Assembly (NCBI GenBank): GCA_900551265.1
Contig: URVL01000084.1
Coordinates: forward strand, 1 to 8,927
Origin: an uncultured Eubacteriales bacterium
GTDB taxonomy: Bacteria > Bacillota > Clostridia > Oscillospirales > QAMX01
Length of the DNA: 8,927 nt
Direction of reading: 5' to 3'
Below the pieces are notes generated by a model. It saw nothing but the letters and a program-made list of their open reading frames with translations. It was not told where the DNA came from and searched no databases. A program made the translations under genes and the position numbers. Of the stretch, positions 6,016-8,927 are shown piece by piece; within the stretch, counting starts at the first letter, position 1, and each line of letters starts with the position of its first letter.

Positions 6016-7344
6016 ATGCGTGATAATTTGAAAAGGATATCCAAAAATGTTATCATACTCTTCCTGCTGCTCAGTCTTTTAATCCTTACTATGCTGACTT
6101 GGTTCAGCGATATGCAACCGGGTAATACGGAAAGACGGCGTGTGATCAGCGAGCTCTTTGGGGGCTTGTTTTGGAACGGGGATGATGTGGATAGCGTATA
6201 TCCCGGTTATGAGGAGTATGACTATACCATGAGTATCCTTTCTCCTGTGCGCGCTGCTGTAAGAAGTGATGTGGGCTTAACCTATTTAACAAACCGGGAT
6301 GATGCCAGGGAGCTTTTTGAGCGGGCAAGCGCAGTGCTTGCTGACGCGATGGATTCGGCGAATACCCGTCAGGAACTGGAAGACTACCAGTGGAGGAACA
6401 TTTTATCCGGAGATATGATTCTCTTTGACTTTGAGGGTGAAATGCCGCTTGATATGCTTGCCGCAGTGATTGGTTCTGCTGATTACGACGCGATTGAAAC
6501 GCAGGCGCGTTATATTGTCTTATTCATTCATGGCGAGACATTATCGTTGGCTGTTATGCCAAAGGGGGGAACGCCCGTTTCCTATACTACGACGCTACAG
6601 ACTGCGGAGCTGGCTTCTCTGATACGTGAGTTTGACTCTGCAAACGCGCGGTTTGCATTCGAGGATAGTGTGATTGGCTCATATTTACCGGATGAGGCCA
6701 TATTGCTTGAAGACCGGTCAAAACCGGCGGTGATTAAAAAGAGCTCGACGTTTACCGACTATACGAGTACGTCGTCTGAACGTATCATTAACGCGGTACT
6801 GGAGTGTTTTGGCTATAATCCATATACAACCGGCGGTTACATTGAATCCGATGACACACGCGTCTACGTTGAGGATTTAAGCACGCTTCGGATTTCAACA
6901 GATGGATCAATGAGTTACTATGCGCCGACGCAGGAAGAAGAAATAGCTGTGTCTGGCAGAACAGAAAGTTCCGCCATTATTATGGATGCGGCTTCGATGC
7001 TGGATCGCGTGGCGTCGGACTATATCGGCGATGTTACGCTTTATATTATGCGCGCCTATTATGACATGGCGGAGGGCCGGTATGTGATTCTCTTCGGCTG
7101 TGTGGCGGACGGCATTGTGTTGTTATTTGACGATGGGTATTTTGCCAGGCTGGAATATGTAGGAACAGCTCTTGTCAGTGCGCATTTGACAATTGCAAGT
7201 TATATTTTAACGGCGCAGTATGACGCAATTTTGCCGGACGAGCAGGCTGCCGCAGCGCTGAATGAAAAATGTACCCTATTTGAACTTCGGTATGTGAAAA
7301 ACCGAAACGACGAGTACCATGCCGACTGGTATTATTTAAAATAA
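6016..7344 (+). CDS. walH: WalH/YycH-like regulator of the WalK kinase
   Basis: A 442-aa protein with a short basic cytoplasmic start, one membrane segment (about 11-29) and a large outside domain, the topology and size of YycH. In Bacilli, WalH and WalI sit in the membrane with WalK and modulate its activity. Sequence support is modest: the N-terminal ILFLLLSLLILTMLTWFSD resembles the YycH anchor, and the TFTDYTSTSSERIINAVLECFGYNPY region (about 244-269, written here in part only as a guide) resembles the central part where YycH proteins have an N-A-L helix before a Y-(V/I)-E strand (GGYIESDDTRVYVED, 272-286). A C-terminal repeat with an AASMLDRV helix (about 325-332) is consistent with the paired YycI-like subdomains. 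It starts 7 bases after walK with no evident ribosome binding site, so translation is probably coupled. Position between walK and a clear WalI-like gene is the strongest argument. Confidence 0.75.
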   Translation: MRDNLKRISKNVIILFLLLSLLILTMLTWFSDMQPGNTERRRVISELFGGLFWNGDDVDSVYPGYEEYDYTMSILSPVRAAVRSDVGLTYLTNRDDARELFERASAVLADAMDSANTRQELEDYQWRNILSGDMILFDFEGEMPLDMLAAVIGSADYDAIETQARYIVLFIHGETLSLAVMPKGGTPVSYTTTLQTAELASLIREFDSANARFAFEDSVIGSYLPDEAILLEDRSKPAVIKKSSTFTDYTSTSSERIINAVLECFGYNPYTTGGYIESDDTRVYVEDLSTLRISTDGSMSYYAPTQEEEIAVSGRTESSAIIMDAASMLDRVASDYIGDVTLYIMRAYYDMAEGRYVILFGCVADGIVLLFDDGYFARLEYVGTALVSAHLTIASYILTAQYDAILPDEQAAAALNEKCTLFELRYVKNRNDEYHADWYYLK

Positions 7345-7366
7345 AATGCCGGAATGTTGAATTTAC

Positions 7367-7371
7367 GGAGG
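7367..7371 (+). promoter_or_regulatory. Ribosome binding site fixing the TTG start of walI
   Basis: GGAGG lies 8 bases before the TTG at 7380. No ATG or GTG in the frame is comparably placed, and the TTG begins the conserved MDWS opening of the family. The strong site may compensate for the weak start codon. Confidence 0.85.
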
Positions 7372-7379
7372 CACAGGCT

Positions 7380-8159
7380 TTGGATTGGAGCAGAGCAAAA
7401 AATTTGATTATTATGCTGCTTGCCCTTGTAAATGTGTTTCTGGTGGGCAACATAGCATACTTGGCGTATAAAAATGATGCGGCAGAACGAAATACCGTTT
7501 CAGAGTTGGTTGCCTATCTGGAATCACGAGGTATCGTGCTGGACAGGGAAGCTGTTCCTCGTGAAAATTTGGGACGCACGGTTCTCATTGTTGAACACAA
7601 CGTGGAGCAGGATGCTGCGGTGGCGCGAATTTTGTTGGAGGATCAGACGCTCTCTGCCAGAATGGATGGCGTTTATTCTGCTTCTGCGGGAGAAATCAGC
7701 TTGAAAACCGGCGGCTATATGGAGGCGTCTCTCACGTGGAATGGAAGCGCGGAGGCGCTTGTTTCGTTGTTTGGGAAATGCGGCATTGATTTGTGGGCTT
7801 CCGACTGTACGGACGATACGGCTGAAATGCAAATTGCCTATGCAGAATTACCAGTATTTAATTGTACTGTCACAGCCCTGCGTGAGGGCGAGGGCTGGAA
7901 AGTATCGGGACGTGTCTGCCTGGGGAATGCCCTGCGCACGGATTCAGGATATGAACGTGATGTAGCAGGACTGATCGTTGGCGTAACACAGCGGTTAATT
8001 TTGAGAGGGGTCACAGAGATTAATCGTATCGAGGCCGGGTGGGTAGCTGGTTCGATATCGAATGTCGGCCTGCGGCTGACGCCCGTCTATAGACTTTCAA
8101 CCAATGCAGATGATTTTTATATCAATGCGGTTGATGGAACGCTTATGAGCGTTGAATGA
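7380..8159 (+). CDS. walI: WalI/YycI-like regulator of the WalK kinase
   Basis: A 259-aa single-pass membrane protein with a large outside domain. The start MDWSRAKNLIIMLLALVNVF is diagnostic: YycI proteins open with MDWSK/R-(T/A)-K followed by a membrane segment containing a D/N-x-F-L motif (here NVFLVG; TM about 8-29). The C-terminal pattern TPVYRLS (about 231-237) followed by FYINAVDGTLMSVE (246-259) matches the YycI ending, in which a tryptophan/tyrosine-rich strand leads into a (Y)-x-(V/I)-N-A-x-(D/T)-G turn. In Bacilli, YycI and YycH form a complex that acts on WalK. The TTG start is supported by GGAGG at 7367-7371. It follows walH by 35 bases and precedes the ABC-F gene by 18, so all are likely on one transcript. 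Central sequence is divergent, as is common in this family. Confidence 0.83.
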   Translation: MDWSRAKNLIIMLLALVNVFLVGNIAYLAYKNDAAERNTVSELVAYLESRGIVLDREAVPRENLGRTVLIVEHNVEQDAAVARILLEDQTLSARMDGVYSASAGEISLKTGGYMEASLTWNGSAEALVSLFGKCGIDLWASDCTDDTAEMQIAYAELPVFNCTVTALREGEGWKVSGRVCLGNALRTDSGYERDVAGLIVGVTQRLILRGVTEINRIEAGWVAGSISNVGLRLTPVYRLSTNADDFYINAVDGTLMSVE

Positions 8160-8177
8160 GAAAAAGGATGATTACTT

Positions 8178-8927
8178 TTGATAGATATTACTGTCTCAAA
8201 ACTGAAAAAGTCCTTCGGCACCTTTGATCTGTTGACAGATGTCAGCTTTGAAATCAATGAGGGAGAAAAGGTTGGGCTGATTGGAAAAAATGGCGCTGGA
8301 AAAACGACGCTTTTAAAATTACTGCGTGATGCGGCAGAGGGGCATGCTGTGATTGACGGTGGAAGCATAACCATCAATCCGCACGCGAGGCTTGGTTTGA
8401 TCGATCAGATCCCGGTGTTCCCTCCGGAGTATACGGTGGAACAGGTACTGCGGTTGGCCTTCCGCCGCTTTGATGAAATGAGTGCTGAGATTGCCCGGCT
8501 GGAACAGGAAATGGCGCAGGATCATTCCCGTGCGATGATGGCGCGTTACGGTGCGTTGGTTTCCACGTTTGAACATGACGGCGGATATGACGTTGATTAT
8601 GAATTGGATCGGGTTGCGGCGGGCCTTATGATTGATGCCGATATGCGTGCGAAGAATTTTTACGCGCTTTCCGGCGGAGAGCAGACGCGCGTAAATTTGG
8701 CGCGTGTGATTCTGGAAAAAAGCGATATCCTCTTGCTCGACGAACCGACGAATCATCTGGATATTGCGTCCGTTGAGTGGCTTGGCGAATATATGAACGC
8801 ATATCGCGGCACCGTCGTTTTGATTTCGCACGACCGCTGGTTTTTAGATCGCGTGGTAACGCGTATTATCGAGATTGAAAACGGTATTGGATTGGAGTAT
8901 TACGGAAATTACAGCTATTATGTCGTA
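8178..8927 (+). CDS. ABC-F family ATPase, N-terminal half (3' part outside window)
   Basis: An open frame of 250 codons that runs off the right edge. It encodes a first ABC domain with no membrane segments, as in ABC-F proteins, which act on ribosomes in translation rescue or antibiotic protection. Walker A is GKNGAGKTT (36-44), the Q-loop is around IDQIP (75-79), the signature is LSGGEQTR (164-171), Walker B is ILLLDEPTNHLD (184-195) and the H-loop is SHDRWFLD (217-224). The charged segment 99-149 with FEHDGGYDVDYELDRVAAGL is the arm-like insert characteristic of the family (Uup/EttA-type pattern). The opening IDITVSKLKKSFG fits a start at the TTG at 8178, with AAGGA (8164-8168) 9 bases upstream; an ATG at 8168 is in another frame. 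The second ABC domain and linker, which decide the subfamily, are not visible. It is 18 bases from walI, probably in the same operon. Confidence 0.9.
   Translation, partial: MIDITVSKLKKSFGTFDLLTDVSFEINEGEKVGLIGKNGAGKTTLLKLLRDAAEGHAVIDGGSITINPHARLGLIDQIPVFPPEYTVEQVLRLAFRRFDEMSAEIARLEQEMAQDHSRAMMARYGALVSTFEHDGGYDVDYELDRVAAGLMIDADMRAKNFYALSGGEQTRVNLARVILEKSDILLLDEPTNHLDIASVEWLGEYMNAYRGTVVLISHDRWFLDRVVTRIIEIENGIGLEYYGNYSYYVV

Noticed and set aside
8319..8831. Antisense open frame of 170 codons opposite the ABC-F gene
   Set aside because: The plus strand carries an unbroken frame with all ABC motifs through this stretch; the antisense frame is its shadow.

Overview
The window is ordinary chromosomal DNA from a Gram-positive bacterium of the Bacillota, most likely a clostridial lineage such as Oscillospirales. 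The grounds are a WalR/WalK two-component system with WalH- and WalI-like partners, a long clostridial-type PRPP synthetase, strong GGAGG ribosome binding sites, sigma-A type promoters, use of TTG starts, and roughly balanced base composition. I see no phage, IS, CRISPR, tRNA or rRNA sequence.

Left edge (1-446). The first 30 codons of a PadR-family repressor gene run leftward off the window. It has a consensus promoter (TTGACA-17-TATAAT) whose -10 and start point are covered by a 32-bp near-perfect palindrome. That palindrome resolves into two overlapping ATATC-N7-GATAT dyads and is very probably an autoregulatory operator. A non-coding stretch then leads to a rightward extended -10 promoter.

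Metabolic pair (447-2769). A long-form ribose-phosphate pyrophosphokinase (394 aa) is followed 26 bases later by a branched-chain aminotransferase (IlvE, 353 aa). The unit ends at a strong intrinsic terminator.

Signalling operon (2809 to the right edge). An extended -10 promoter drives a Nudix hydrolase of the ADP-ribose pyrophosphatase type. Closely spaced behind it are the OmpR-type response regulator WalR, the membrane histidine kinase WalK (TM-sensor-TM-HAMP-PAS-HisKA-HATPase), and two single-pass membrane proteins with the layout of WalH (YycH) and WalI (YycI). The 5' part of an ABC-F ATPase gene runs off the right edge. The kinase phosphorylates the regulator to control cell-wall homeostasis genes; WalH and WalI are expected to contact WalK from outside the membrane. 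The Nudix and ABC-F proteins appear to be co-transcribed housekeeping passengers.

No wholly novel system is evident. The points most worth a second look are the double-dyad PadR operator, the hairpin-rich gap that separates walR from walK, a Nudix box two residues longer than the consensus, and an ABC-F gene downstream of walI where walJ is found in Bacilli.
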